A stretch of DNA of 48,660 bases, from the NCBI GenBank assembly GCA_947630625.1, contig CANRIL010000018.1:1-48660 (forward strand), given 5' to 3'. The DNA comes from an uncultured Clostridia bacterium (GTDB taxonomy: Bacteria; Bacillota; Clostridia; Oscillospirales; CAG-272). Both the position numbers and the translations under genes were made by a program. Below, one piece after another: positions 1 to 8,049 of this stretch. The notes under the pieces were generated by a model. It had not been told where the DNA came from, made no database searches, and saw only the letters and a list, made by a program, of their open reading frames with translations. Positions within the stretch are counted from its first letter, which is position 1, and the number at the start of each line of letters is the position of its first letter.

Positions 1-418
1 CATCCTCCGGTTCAGCCGTTTCAGCGGTTTCTTCGGCGTAGTTGCCTTCAACATCCTCTGTCTCAGCCGTGTCGGCGGCTTCTTCGCCCTCGTCGGCATC
101 GTCCGTCTGCTCGGCTATATACCTGCCGTCGGTTTCGTCGTCGATCTCGACAGGCTCCGCGGCGACCGTATCCTCGGCGCGCGCTGCAAGCTGTTCCGAC
201 AGGCGCGCGTTTTCTTCCGTGAGGCGTTCGAGCGCAATGCGAAGCTGCGCCGACTCGAATCTCGCGCCGCCGAGAGATGTGCGCAAAGACTCGTTCTCGC
301 GGCAGAGCTCACCCATGATCGTCTTTATATGCGCGAGGAATTCATCGACCCTGTCAGGCGAATATCCGTACAGGGTGCGCGCAAATTTTATTTTATCTAT
401 TTCGTCCGGTGAAAACAT
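1..418 (-). CDS. divIVA: DivIVA-domain cell division protein (partial, C-terminus beyond window)
   Basis: DivIVA proteins are membrane-curvature-sensing coiled-coil scaffolds that recruit division, wall-growth or chromosome-segregation proteins at septa and poles. The start ATG (418-416) has GGAGGA six bases upstream. The N-terminus MFSPDEIDKIKFARTLYGYS followed by PDRVDEFLAHI is the conserved DivIVA lipid-binding region. It is followed by a coiled coil (about residues 40-85, rich in Glu/Leu/Arg) and a very acidic tail (runs of Glu, Asp, Ala, Thr) that leaves the window at base 1. It is the last visible gene of the leftward division operon, directly after ylmH, the same order as in Bacillus. 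About 139 residues are visible; whether the tail ends shortly after cannot be seen. Confidence 0.85.
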   Translation of the reverse strand, partial: MFSPDEIDKIKFARTLYGYSPDRVDEFLAHIKTIMGELCRENESLRTSLGGARFESAQLRIALERLTEENARLSEQLAARAEDTVAAEPVEIDDETDGRYIAEQTDDADEGEEAADTAETEDVEGNYAEETAETAEPED

Positions 419-438
419 GCCAAGTCCTCCGCATTTTT

Positions 439-1242
439 CTATACAAATTTTTCCGCGGCAAGGCGCAGCCTTCCGCGCCGCGTCATGCCGTCAAATCCGT
501 TTATCCTGAATTTTCCTTCTCCGCGCACCGAAATTATGTCGCCCGCCTCGATTTCGCTGTCCGGCTTCGTCAGCGTCTCGTAATTTACATCGACAAGTCC
601 GGACGTTATAAGCGACTTTGCCCTGTCGCGCGGCACATTCACGAGAGCCGCCACAACGCAGTCCGCGCGCGGCGAGGCGACCGTATCGTTCACGGGTTCC
701 GTTTTCCGTTCCGGCGCAAAGCCCTCTGGCAGCGAGACGATCTCTGCCTTGACCGCGTCGACCGCGACGCGGGAAAGGCTGTCCGCGATAAATTTTCCGA
801 TCTTCGCGTCACAGAAAATATAAGCGCCGAATCCGTCTCCATCTACTATAATATCGCCGAGAACGTGACGTTTTATGCCGAGATTCAATACGGCGCCCAT
901 AAAATCTCTATGCGAGAGCACCCTGTACCCGCTGCCGGCCACGCGCAGAACCGATATTTCGTCCGCCGCCGCAGCCACCGCCACGAGGTAAACATCATCG
1001 TCGCTTTCGGCGCCGTAGAGCATATAATCGGGCAGACAGCAGAGCCGCGCGCGTTCGGCAGTCCTGTAGCCGCCGATAAAGGCAAAATTCCCCCTCTTGC
1101 CTTCGCTCAAAAGTATTCCCGACGCTGCCCTTATTTCCTTCGGGGTGAGAAAATCGCCGAGCGCGATCTCCCCCCTGTCAGCCCGCCTTGACAGCTCAAG
1201 CACGCGGGCAGAAAACAAATCAAGATTTCCGTCTTCTCTCAT
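439..1242 (-). CDS. ylmH: YlmH-family RNA-binding protein with S4 domain
   Basis: 267 residues. The C-terminal S4 domain is visible at about residues 185-250 (VVAALVNVPRDRAKSLITSG, then VNYETLTKPDSEIEAGDIIS and a final GKFRINGF). The N-terminal two-thirds match the YlmH/photosystem-II-S4 type fold (DFLTPKEIRAASGIL, then FIGGYRTAERARLCCLP). Family members bind RNA; in Bacillus YlmH has been linked to rescue of stalled 50S-peptidyl-tRNA complexes, and the gene always travels with division genes. The start overlaps the end of ylmG by four bases (ATGA type), so the two are translationally coupled. The gap to divIVA is 20 bases. Confidence 0.88.
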   Translation of the reverse strand: MREDGNLDLFSARVLELSRRADRGEIALGDFLTPKEIRAASGILLSEGKRGNFAFIGGYRTAERARLCCLPDYMLYGAESDDDVYLVAVAAAADEISVLRVAGSGYRVLSHRDFMGAVLNLGIKRHVLGDIIVDGDGFGAYIFCDAKIGKFIADSLSRVAVDAVKAEIVSLPEGFAPERKTEPVNDTVASPRADCVVAALVNVPRDRAKSLITSGLVDVNYETLTKPDSEIEAGDIISVRGEGKFRINGFDGMTRRGRLRLAAEKFV

Positions 1243-1511
1243 ATACTGCTGATCATGATCTCAAGAAGGTAGATGAGAAGGTACGCAGCGATGAACGAAA
1301 TGTCGATCGGAAGCGCTCCCTGCTTTGTGAATTTGTCTACGATGAGGCGAACCGGATATATCACCGGCTCCGTCATCATGACGATCAGCTCAAACGCCGC
1401 CCCGCCAGCCCTGCCGATCGGCAGCCATGACAAGATGGCGCGGGTCAGCATGAGCAGCATCTCGACACGTATGAACACGAGAAGCAGCGTTTTAGCAAAT
1501 ACTATTGCCAT
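1239..1511 (-). CDS. ylmG: YggT/YlmG-family membrane protein
   Basis: About 90 residues with two hydrophobic segments separated by the family motif (RAILSWLPIGRAGG ... TEPVIYPVRLIVD). YggT/YlmG proteins are small integral membrane proteins found in the ylm division cluster; their exact role is unsettled. I chose the ATG at 1511 (MAIVFAKTLLL), which gives the usual N-terminus. A TTG at 1538 would add nine residues, but it falls inside the U-tract of a hairpin (see 1537-1573). Neither start has a convincing ribosome site, unusual among its neighbours. The end overlaps ylmH by four bases. Confidence 0.85.
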   Translation of the reverse strand: MAIVFAKTLLLVFIRVEMLLMLTRAILSWLPIGRAGGAAFELIVMMTEPVIYPVRLIVDKFTKQGALPIDISFIAAYLLIYLLEIMISSI

Positions 1512-1536
1512 AATATTACAGTTTTTGGGACGGTAC

Positions 1537-1573
1537 AATAAAAGTGCCGTATTCGTATGGACAAGATACGGCA
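1537..1573 (-). terminator. Intrinsic terminator/attenuator between sepF and ylmG
   Basis: Read leftward, an 8-bp perfect stem (TGCCGTAT at 1566-1573 with ATACGGCA at 1545-1552, loop of 13) is followed by CTTTTATT. It lies in the 66-94 base gap between sepF and ylmG inside an otherwise tight operon, so it may partially terminate and lower ylmG-ylmH-divIVA expression relative to sepF. On the other strand the stem is followed by GTTTTAT, but no rightward gene is present. Confidence 0.6.
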
Positions 1574-1604
1574 GTTTTATCGTTTACGGGGAAAAGGCCC
1601 CCGA

Positions 1605-2204
1605 TCAATAGTTGTAGGACTCGTCATCAGACGGCTGGCTGCCGCCCTGCGGCTGACGGCGCTGCTCACGGAGCTGCTCGCCGCTCACATCGACGTTTGA
1701 AGGCGTGATGATGTACGCGTTGTTGGCGATGCGCTTGAGCGAACCGTCGATCGAATATGCGACGCCGGAGAGGAAGTCGATGAGTCTGCGCGCGGTTTCC
1801 TTATTCGTCGCCTCAAGATTGAGAACGACTGTGCGCTGGCTGAGCAGATGATCCGCGATCTGGTTGACGCTTGAAAAGCTCTCCGGACGAATTACCTTCA
1901 TCTGAAGCGCGCTGCCGCCGATGTTGATCCCGCCCATAGAGGGAGCCGACGAAGCGGACGTACCTGATGCAGACGCGCCGTATCCGCCGCGGGGAGAATA
2001 CGTATCCTGCGGCGCGGAATATCCGCCCGCATATGAGCCACCCTGTGCAGGCGCAGACTGCGTCCCCTGCGGCATCGGCTGTCCCTGATCTCCGTCTGAC
2101 TCATAGCCGCTCGAAATATCGTCGTAGTAGCCGTCGTCCTCATAGCTGGTGTCGTCGTATTCTTCGACGCCGGTTAGCTTCTTTATCTTATCCATGAATC
2201 CCAT
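1605..2204 (-). CDS. sepF: SepF, FtsZ membrane anchor
   Basis: 199 residues. SepF polymerises into rings and tethers FtsZ to the membrane through an N-terminal amphipathic helix. The start MGFMDKIKKLTG (ATG at 2204) forms that helix and has GGAGG 11 bases upstream; the open frame extends further upstream into ylmE but lacks a better start. An acidic linker (YDDTSYEDDGYYDD) and a Gly/Ser/Pro/Gln-rich spacer (about residues 35-85) lead to the SepF core (about 95-180: MKVIRPESFSSVNQIADHLL, VVLNLEATNKETARRLIDFL, SGVAYSIDGSLKRIANNAYI). The ribosome site overlaps the ylmE stop; ylmE ends eight bases before. Confidence 0.95.
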   Translation of the reverse strand: MGFMDKIKKLTGVEEYDDTSYEDDGYYDDISSGYESDGDQGQPMPQGTQSAPAQGGSYAGGYSAPQDTYSPRGGYGASASGTSASSAPSMGGINIGGSALQMKVIRPESFSSVNQIADHLLSQRTVVLNLEATNKETARRLIDFLSGVAYSIDGSLKRIANNAYIITPSNVDVSGEQLREQRRQPQGGSQPSDDESYNY

Positions 2205-2211
2205 CTTTATC

Positions 2212-2970
2212 TCATCCTCCGATAATTTTATTGTCATGAGGCAGAGCCGCAGTCCCTTCGCGGCGTCCGAACAGTGCGCTTCCGATGCGAACCGCCGTAG
2301 CGCCCGTTTCAGCCGCCGTGACATAACTGTCGCTCATTCCCATTGATAATACGGGTTCTATTATATTATGACGTTTTTTTCTCAAAAAGTCAACAAAGAT
2401 TCTATAAGTTTCTTCAAAATATTTGCGATAATCTGATTTTTCGTCGCACTTCGGCGCCATTGTCATGATCCCGCGCACCGAAATGCCCGGCAAATCCGCC
2501 GTTTTGAGTGCAAAATCGACCGCGTCCTCCGGCATGACGCCTCCCTTTGACTCCTCCCTGCCGATGTTCACCTCGACAAGAACGTCCATCGTGAGCCCCG
2601 CCTTCACCGCCTGCCTGCTTATCTCGCGCGCCAGCCCCTCGCTGTCGACCGAATGTATCATCTTCACCTTGTCGACGATATATTTGACCTTGTTTGTCTG
2701 GAGCTTGCCGATGAAGTGAAGCGTCAGGTGCGGGTCGAGCCGGTCGTATTTTTCGAGCAGCTCCTGAACGCGGTTTTCGCCGATGTGGGTCAGCCCGAGA
2801 TTTTCGGCGGCGTAATTTATGACCTCGACCGGGACAGTCTTTGTCGCCGCGACGAGCAGCGGAGGCTTTCCCCACGGCGAAAGCTCGCCCGCCGTTTTGA
2901 GGTTTTCCCTCACAGTTTCAAAATTGCGGCGCAAAACGTCCGTATCGTATCCGCAGATCATCTCTCCCAT
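2212..2970 (-). CDS. ylmE: YggS/YlmE-family PLP homeostasis protein
   Basis: 252 residues, usual length for the alanine-racemase-fold PLP carrier COG0325. The PLP lysine is K44 in LLVAATKTVPVEV; further family motifs are IGENRVQELLEKY, LTLHFIGKLQTNKVKYIV, VNIGREESKGG, RGIMTMAP and LSMGMSDSY. Members control pyridoxal phosphate balance and are not real racemases. It sits between the HlyD-like gene (four-base gap) and sepF (seven-base gap), the standard place in the ylm cluster. Confidence 0.93.
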   Translation of the reverse strand: MGEMICGYDTDVLRRNFETVRENLKTAGELSPWGKPPLLVAATKTVPVEVINYAAENLGLTHIGENRVQELLEKYDRLDPHLTLHFIGKLQTNKVKYIVDKVKMIHSVDSEGLAREISRQAVKAGLTMDVLVEVNIGREESKGGVMPEDAVDFALKTADLPGISVRGIMTMAPKCDEKSDYRKYFEETYRIFVDFLRKKRHNIIEPVLSMGMSDSYVTAAETGATAVRIGSALFGRREGTAALPHDNKIIGG

Positions 2971-2974
2971 CGCG

Positions 2975-4303
2975 TTACCTCGAAACTATCTTTCCGTCAT
3001 AAAGTCCGCGCGCGGACGTTATGACCATGTCGTAAAGCGAAAGATACGGAATATCGTCTTCCGGAGACTTTTCCGTCACGGGTTCGGTTTCCTCGCCCAT
3101 AAAGCCGCTGTAGCCGTCGTCGTCCGGCGGCTCGCCCGCGGTGCTGTCGCAAAGGGCGTATCCGTCCTGCGTCAGGATTATCTCGACGCGGCGAAAATAT
3201 ACGACGCCGCCGTAAAGTATATACACGCCCGTCACGTCGACGCCGTCATAATCGACGACTCTGACAGACGACAGCGGGACTCTGTACCCTGTATACGAAT
3301 GCACCGTGATCGTCACCGGCTGCATCCTTGAATATCCGAAATCGTCCGGGAGAACGGAGCACTCGAATATAAGCGCCGCCCTGCCGTTGTCCGCGGTTTC
3401 GGTGAGGATGCGGCGAAGCGTCATAGGCAGCTTCGAGCCGCCCGCGTTGAAGACAACGTCGTAATCCTCGCCCTCTTCGAAATACAGCGACGAGGCGCGG
3501 TCTGTCGGCACGGCGATGTACCACGAATAATCGAGCACAAGCTTGCCGATATCGTCGGAGGCGGGCGTCGTCGACGACGCTTCCGTCATGCCGTATATAT
3601 CGTCGAGCGTGAGCTCGTCTATATCCTCAAACGCGAACGCCGACTCGTAACCGTCGACATCGTAAAAGAAGTATGCGCTTTCATCGCTCATCACGGTTCT
3701 CACAACGTCCGTCAGCTGAGCCACGAGCGCGCGGCGCTCTTCGTTCAGAGCTTCTATCCTGTCTGAAAAGCCGTCGATCTTTCCGGTCACTATCGCGTGC
3801 CTGTTCAGCTCCGCCTTCATCGAAGCCGCCGTCGCCATCGCAGACCTGATATCGTTTTCCGAAACGCTGCCGTTCAGCGAATACAAAAGCTCACGTATGC
3901 CCGCCTCGATGTTGACGGCGTCGGATGTCGACGAATAAGCCGCGCCCGCCTCGATCTCGGACAGCGATTTTACCGTGTCGTCTATTTCCGTGATCCGCTC
4001 GCGTATGCCGGAGCTGCCGCCGCGGCATATGTCCGCAAGAATGTCCCCGACGGCGACCTTCTCACCGTCGTCAACAAGATAATTGACTGTTCCCTCAGCT
4101 CCCGCGTTGACGACGCGTTCATGGCGGAGGATATAGGCGTCAAACGTCGCCGCCTCGTCAAACGTGTCTATGTAAGTCGGCTCCGCCTCGACCTCGGATG
4201 TGAAATTCTTTACCATGTGGTAGCCGACATATATCATCAGCCCTATGGCTACGGCTGAAACGACAACGTATGTCAGCACCCGTTTCAGATATTCACGGTC
4301 CAA
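2975..4303 (-). CDS. HlyD-like membrane-anchored adaptor protein in the division cluster
   Basis: 442 residues: one N-terminal membrane anchor (about 10-30, LTYVVVSAVAIGLMIYVGYH), then an extracytoplasmic region starting with a lipoyl-like half motif (AYILRHERVVNAGAEGTVNY ... DDGEKVAVGDILADI). A helical hairpin (about 95-205, EAGIRELL ... ALNEERRALVAQL) and a beta-rich C-terminal half with an acidic tail complete it. This is the layout of HlyD/RND-type adaptors, which bridge inner-membrane pumps to the outside. No pump or ABC partner is encoded nearby; the gene lies instead between miaA (30-base gap) and ylmE (four-base gap), suggesting a role linked to division or wall synthesis. Family assignment is good, function is inference. 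Confidence 0.7.
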   Translation of the reverse strand: MDREYLKRVLTYVVVSAVAIGLMIYVGYHMVKNFTSEVEAEPTYIDTFDEAATFDAYILRHERVVNAGAEGTVNYLVDDGEKVAVGDILADICRGGSSGIRERITEIDDTVKSLSEIEAGAAYSSTSDAVNIEAGIRELLYSLNGSVSENDIRSAMATAASMKAELNRHAIVTGKIDGFSDRIEALNEERRALVAQLTDVVRTVMSDESAYFFYDVDGYESAFAFEDIDELTLDDIYGMTEASSTTPASDDIGKLVLDYSWYIAVPTDRASSLYFEEGEDYDVVFNAGGSKLPMTLRRILTETADNGRAALIFECSVLPDDFGYSRMQPVTITVHSYTGYRVPLSSVRVVDYDGVDVTGVYILYGGVVYFRRVEIILTQDGYALCDSTAGEPPDDDGYSGFMGEETEPVTEKSPEDDIPYLSLYDMVITSARGLYDGKIVSR

Positions 4304-4333
4304 AGCCTCACCTCCAAAGTATTTCAGCCATCG

Positions 4334-5281
4334 TCAAAGATCCGTTTTGCCCGCAGAAAGAGCGCGCTGAAAAAGCGCTTCCATGCTTTCCGTGCCTTTA
4401 TAAACTCCGTCGACGGAAAGCCAGGTTATATAGTCCTTTTTATAAAACCACGTCGCCTGTCTTTTGGCGTAACGGCACGTCGCATAATAAAGCCGCATCT
4501 CCGCCTCCCTGAGCGATTCCTCGCCGCGAAGGTACGGGACAAGCTCCTTATACGCTATCGCCCTCGACGCCGGCATTCCGTCCGCGAGCGCGCCAGACTC
4601 ATAGAGCTTCGCGGCCTCCTCTGCAATGCCTGCCTCTATCATTTCATGGCAGCGCTTCATGATCGCCTCGCGGTGAAGCTCTCTGTCCTCAAACCGCAGC
4701 CCTAACACTGTCATCGGGCGGCGCTCCCCCGTTCGGGATTCCGCGTCCCATTCGCTCTTCCGCCTGCCGGTCTTTTCAAAAATCTCGATCGCCCTTGCCA
4801 CGCGGCGGACGTTGTTCGGATGTATCGCCTCAGCCGAGACGGGGTCGATTTCCGCCAGCCGCGCGTGCAGCGCGAGAGCGCCGTTTTCCTCCGCGAATTT
4901 TAAAAGGCCGTCGCGCACCTCGCCTCCGCCGCCCTCGCCGCTGTACTTGTTGTCGTATATAACGGCGTCGAGATAAAGTCCCGTTCCGCCGCAGAAGACG
5001 GGCGTTTTACCGCGCGACTCGATATCGAGCATCGCCGCCTCCGCGTCCGCCTTATATTCCGAGACGGAATAAGATTCGGTCGGCTCCTTTATGTCGATCA
5101 GATGGTGCGGCACACGCGCGCGCTCCGCCAACGTCGGCTTCGCCGTGCCTATGTCCATGCCGCGGTAGATCTGCATCGAGTCGCAGCCGATGATCTCACC
5201 GTCAAGCGCCTCTGCGAAAAGGAGCGAGAGCGATGTCTTGCCCGTTGCCGTCGCTCCGCAAATTGCCAAAGAGCGCGCCAT
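4334..5281 (-). CDS. miaA: tRNA dimethylallyltransferase MiaA
   Basis: 315 residues from the ATG at 5281, which has GGGAGG eight bases upstream; a further ATG at 5299 lacks a ribosome site. MiaA transfers dimethylallyl to N6 of A37 in tRNAs reading UNN codons. Seen: P-loop GATATGKTS (9-17), DSMQIYRGMDIGTAKPT, HHLIDIKEPTESYSVSEYKA, the GGTGLYLDAVIY motif and the C-terminal RYAKRQATWFYK tRNA-binding motif. It is the first gene of the leftward operon; its promoter is at 5319-5347. Confidence 0.97.
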   Translation of the reverse strand: MARSLAICGATATGKTSLSLLFAEALDGEIIGCDSMQIYRGMDIGTAKPTLAERARVPHHLIDIKEPTESYSVSEYKADAEAAMLDIESRGKTPVFCGGTGLYLDAVIYDNKYSGEGGGGEVRDGLLKFAEENGALALHARLAEIDPVSAEAIHPNNVRRVARAIEIFEKTGRRKSEWDAESRTGERRPMTVLGLRFEDRELHREAIMKRCHEMIEAGIAEEAAKLYESGALADGMPASRAIAYKELVPYLRGEESLREAEMRLYYATCRYAKRQATWFYKKDYITWLSVDGVYKGTESMEALFQRALSAGKTDL

Positions 5282-5318
5282 GATGTCCTCCCGCCGCATG
5301 ATTTCTTTATAATATATT

Positions 5319-5347
5319 ATTATACACCCGCATATTGTTCATGTCAA
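5319..5347 (-). promoter_or_regulatory. Sigma-A-type promoter for the miaA-divIVA operon
   Basis: Leftward TTGACA (5347-5342), 17-base spacer, TATAAT (5324-5319): full consensus. It is the only consensus promoter found for the seven-gene miaA-to-divIVA run. Confidence 0.85.
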
Positions 5348-5381
5348 TAAATAAACGGTATTTAAGGCTATACGGCTGTGT

Positions 5382-5408
5382 AAAAAAAGAGCGCGCAAAA
5401 GCGCGTCC
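5382..5408 (-). terminator. Terminator after the small gene at 5437-5754
   Basis: Leftward GC-rich stem (GACGCGC / GCGCGCTC with a TTTT loop) followed by seven T. It ends the queA-unknown gene unit just ahead of the miaA promoter. Confidence 0.75.
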
Positions 5409-5436
5409 CTTTCGTGATTTTTCCCGCATCCCGTCG

Positions 5437-5754
5437 TCACGCATTGAAGACGTATTGAATGATGTCGTCTCTCATCACGCCGAATATGTCATTTAGTTCA
5501 CGCAGGCGCATAAAGCCGTAATTATAAATGTCAATATCCTCGTAGAGGTTGTTTTCCGCATCGTTAAGTCCGACTGCAAGCTCAAGCGTCGCCATGCGGG
5601 TGTCGCATATTATTCTGACATACTTGTCGCCAGAGTGATAAATGCGCTCGCCTTTTATTTCCACGATCTCAAAGCCGTGATCTGTCATCAGGCGATGAAG
5701 ATTTTCCCGCAGCTCCTCGACCTCCTCTTCCGTCCACCGCTGCATATGCGCCAT
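5437..5754 (-). CDS. Small acidic protein of unknown function
   Basis: 105 residues, not recognised. The start ATG has AGGGGG about eleven bases upstream. No signal peptide or membrane segment. The sequence looks like a small alpha/beta domain: helix WTEEEVEELRENLHRLM, strands HGFEIVEIKGERIYHSGD and YVRIICDTRMATLELAVGL, then a C-terminal helical part (FMRLRELNDIFGVMRDDIIQ). Asp/Glu-rich. It follows queA by 46 bases and may be co-transcribed with it; a terminator follows. No function is proposed. Confidence 0.75.
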   Translation of the reverse strand: MAHMQRWTEEEVEELRENLHRLMTDHGFEIVEIKGERIYHSGDKYVRIICDTRMATLELAVGLNDAENNLYEDIDIYNYGFMRLRELNDIFGVMRDDIIQYVFNA

Positions 5755-5800
5755 ATGAAGTTTCCCCCTGTTATTTATATCGGATATATCAAAATTAATT

Positions 5801-6871
5801 TTACATTATAAACATCGCGTCGCCGAACGAAAAGAACCTGTATTTTTCCTTCACCGCCTCATCGTATGCGCGAAGGATCGTCTCCCTGTCGGCAAACGCG
5901 GACACAAGCATGATGAGCGTGCTCTCCGGCAGGTGAAAATTCGTTATGAGCGCGTCCGTCGCGCGAAATTTATAGCCCGGATATATAAATATTCCGGTGT
6001 CGCCCGAAACGGCGCGTACGACGCCGTCCTCGTCGGCGGCAGATTCGAGCGTCCTGCATGACGTTGTGCCGACGCATATCGTCCTGCCCCCGGCCTCGCG
6101 GCGCTCGTTTATCGTGTTCGCCGCCTCATCCGTCACGGTGATGAACTCCGTGTGCATCGTGTGCTCATCTACGCGTTCCTCTCCGACCGGGCGGAATGTC
6201 CCAAGCCCAACATGGAGCATGACGCGCACGAACTTCGCCCCCCTCTCCTCTATTCTCGCCATCAGCTCCGGCGTAAAATGGAGCCCCGCCGTCGGCGCCG
6301 CGGCAGACCCGGACGTTCGCGCATACACTGTCTGATATCGGTCCTTGTCCCGCAGCCTCTCTTTGATGTACGGCGGCAGCGGCATGACGCCGACCTCGTC
6401 TATCGCCGCGAATACGTTCCCGAACCGCTTGCGGTCAAAGTCAAATTTTATCGTGCGGCAGCCGTCCTCGACGATCCCCGTAATTTCGCCCGTCATAACG
6501 CCGCCGAAGTCGATCCTGTGACCGACGCGCGCGCGCTTTCCCGGTCTGACAAGGCATTCCCATTCGTCGCCCTCGCGCTGACGAAGCAGAAGGACTTCGA
6601 CGTTTGCCGAACCACTGTCGCAGCGGCGGCCGTAAAGCCTTGCCGGTATGACCTTTGAATCGTTGATCACAAGCGTGTCGCCCGGCTTTATCATGTTTTC
6701 TATATCGCGGAATATGTGGTGTCCGAGCTCGCCCGTCTTCCTGTCAAGCGTCATGAGGCGCGAGGAATCCCTCGGCTCGACGGGCGTCTGAGCTATAAGC
6801 TCCTCCGGAAGATTATAAAAAAAGTCGCTTTTAAGAAGCTCCGTTTTCGGTAGCTCATTTCTTATGACCAT
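5801..6871 (-). CDS. queA: S-adenosylmethionine:tRNA ribosyltransferase-isomerase QueA
   Basis: 356 residues. QueA moves the ribosyl part of SAM onto 7-aminomethyl-7-deazaguanine in tRNA to form epoxyqueuosine. Family motifs seen: [68 protein letters not shown] and [20 protein letters not shown]. The start ATG has GGAG six bases upstream. Other queuosine genes (tgt, queG) are not adjacent. The leader to its promoter is about 85 bases and does not contain a recognisable preQ1 riboswitch. Confidence 0.97.
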   Translation of the reverse strand: MVIRNELPKTELLKSDFFYNLPEELIAQTPVEPRDSSRLMTLDRKTGELGHHIFRDIENMIKPGDTLVINDSKVIPARLYGRRCDSGSANVEVLLLRQREGDEWECLVRPGKRARVGHRIDFGGVMTGEITGIVEDGCRTIKFDFDRKRFGNVFAAIDEVGVMPLPPYIKERLRDKDRYQTVYARTSGSAAAPTAGLHFTPELMARIEERGAKFVRVMLHVGLGTFRPVGEERVDEHTMHTEFITVTDEAANTINERREAGGRTICVGTTSCRTLESAADEDGVVRAVSGDTGIFIYPGYKFRATDALITNFHLPESTLIMLVSAFADRETILRAYDEAVKEKYRFFSFGDAMFIM

Positions 6872-6954
6872 CGTGTTCTCCGATCCTGCCGCCGTGTCGG
6901 CGATGCCCGGCGCGGCATAGACTGTTAGCGCGGGGGAAATCCGCCGCCTCGACT

Positions 6955-6983
6955 ATTGTATCACATATTCCCCGCGTTTTCAA
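6955..6983 (-). promoter_or_regulatory. Promoter for queA
   Basis: Leftward TTGAAA (6983-6978), 17-base spacer, TACAAT (6960-6955). It lies in the queA/dapA divergent gap; a dapA promoter is not obvious in the same 150 bases. Confidence 0.75.
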
Positions 6984-7020
6984 CATAGACGGCGGCAGAA
7001 AAAGGAGACTTCATCAATAC

Positions 7021-7980
7021 ATGAAATACGAAAAAAACGCGAACGGCGGCGGGGCGCTGCCGGACAAATCGCCGTCAGACAAGCTGCCGTCCGGCAAACC
7101 CCTCATCTTCCGCGGCGCGGCGACGGCGCTCATAACGCCGTTTACCGGCGGGGAGTCCGATATAAATGCGTTTGTCAACATGGTTGAATACCAGATAAAC
7201 TCCGGCATACAGGCGCTCGTCGTCTGCGGGACGACGGGAGAGGCTCCGACGCTGACGCACGATGAGATCCTCGCCCTCGTCGCCAACGCCGCCGACACCG
7301 CGCGCGGACGAGTTCCGATAATCGCCGGCGTCGGCTCGAACGACACCGCCAAATCGGCGGCAATGGCGATCGAATCTTCATACGCCGGAGCGGACGCGGT
7401 CATGGCGGTCACGCCTTACTACAACAAGACGACGGAGTCCGGACTTATCGCGCATTTTTACGCGATAGCGGACGCCTCGCCCGTCCCCGTCATCGTCTAT
7501 AACGTCCCACCGCGCACCAATATCCCGCTCAACATGAACGTATACCGCGAGCTCGCGAAGCATGACAACATCGTCGCCGTAAAGGAAGCGTCCGGCGACG
7601 TTGCCCTCGCCTCATCGCTGCTCGCCGAATGCGCGGACGATTTAGCCGTATATTCCGGCTGCGACGAGCTGACGCTCCCGATCCTCACACTCGGCGGCGT
7701 CGGCGTCATCTCGGTCGTTTCAAACATACTGCCCGAAAAAACACAGTCGCTATGCCGCGCGTTTTTCGACGGCAGGCTCGACGATGCGCGCGAAATACAG
7801 TTTTACCTCGCGCCGCTTATAAAGGCGCTCTTCTCGCGGCCGAATCCGATCCCGGTAAAGGCTGCCGCATCGCTGCTCGGCATGTGCTCGCCGGAGCTTC
7901 GCCTGCCCCTTTACCCGCTCGACAACACCGCGGAGCTTGAGGAAATATTAAAAAAATACGTGAACGGGGGGAGCCTTTGA
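7021..7980 (+). CDS. dapA: 4-hydroxy-tetrahydrodipicolinate synthase DapA
   Basis: 319 residues. DapA condenses pyruvate with aspartate semialdehyde, the committed step to diaminopimelate and lysine. Seen: TTGEAPTL (Thr pair 71-72), catalytic Tyr160 in VIVYNVPPRTN and Schiff-base Lys188 in IVAVKEASGD; the SGCDELTLPILTLGGVGVIS segment fits DapA rather than other aldolases. About 25 residues precede the usual start (a Gly/Ser/Pro/Lys-rich tail); the ribosome site AAGGAG lies 13 bases before this ATG, so the tail is probably translated. It is a single-gene unit; a hairpin overlaps its stop codon. Confidence 0.95.
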   Translation: MKYEKNANGGGALPDKSPSDKLPSGKPLIFRGAATALITPFTGGESDINAFVNMVEYQINSGIQALVVCGTTGEAPTLTHDEILALVANAADTARGRVPIIAGVGSNDTAKSAAMAIESSYAGADAVMAVTPYYNKTTESGLIAHFYAIADASPVPVIVYNVPPRTNIPLNMNVYRELAKHDNIVAVKEASGDVALASSLLAECADDLAVYSGCDELTLPILTLGGVGVISVVSNILPEKTQSLCRAFFDGRLDDAREIQFYLAPLIKALFSRPNPIPVKAAASLLGMCSPELRLPLYPLDNTAELEEILKKYVNGGSL

Positions 7981-7994
7981 AAACGGCTCCCCCC
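7966..7994 (+). terminator. Hairpin overlapping the dapA stop codon
   Basis: Ten-base perfect stem GGGGGGAGCC / GGCTCCCCCC with a nine-base loop that includes the TGA. The T-run (TTTTTT) comes only about 15 bases later, so termination may be imperfect or the hairpin may protect the mRNA 3' end. Confidence 0.55.
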
Positions 7995-8049
7995 CAAGCT
8001 AATACAAATTTTTTGTTGACCGTTCGGGCGTCTTTTTTCTCGCAAAAAC

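Noticed and set aside
6872-6960. preQ1 riboswitch in the queA leader
   Set aside because: The expected short pseudoknot with its A-rich tail is not present; the leader is GC-rich without a matching core.
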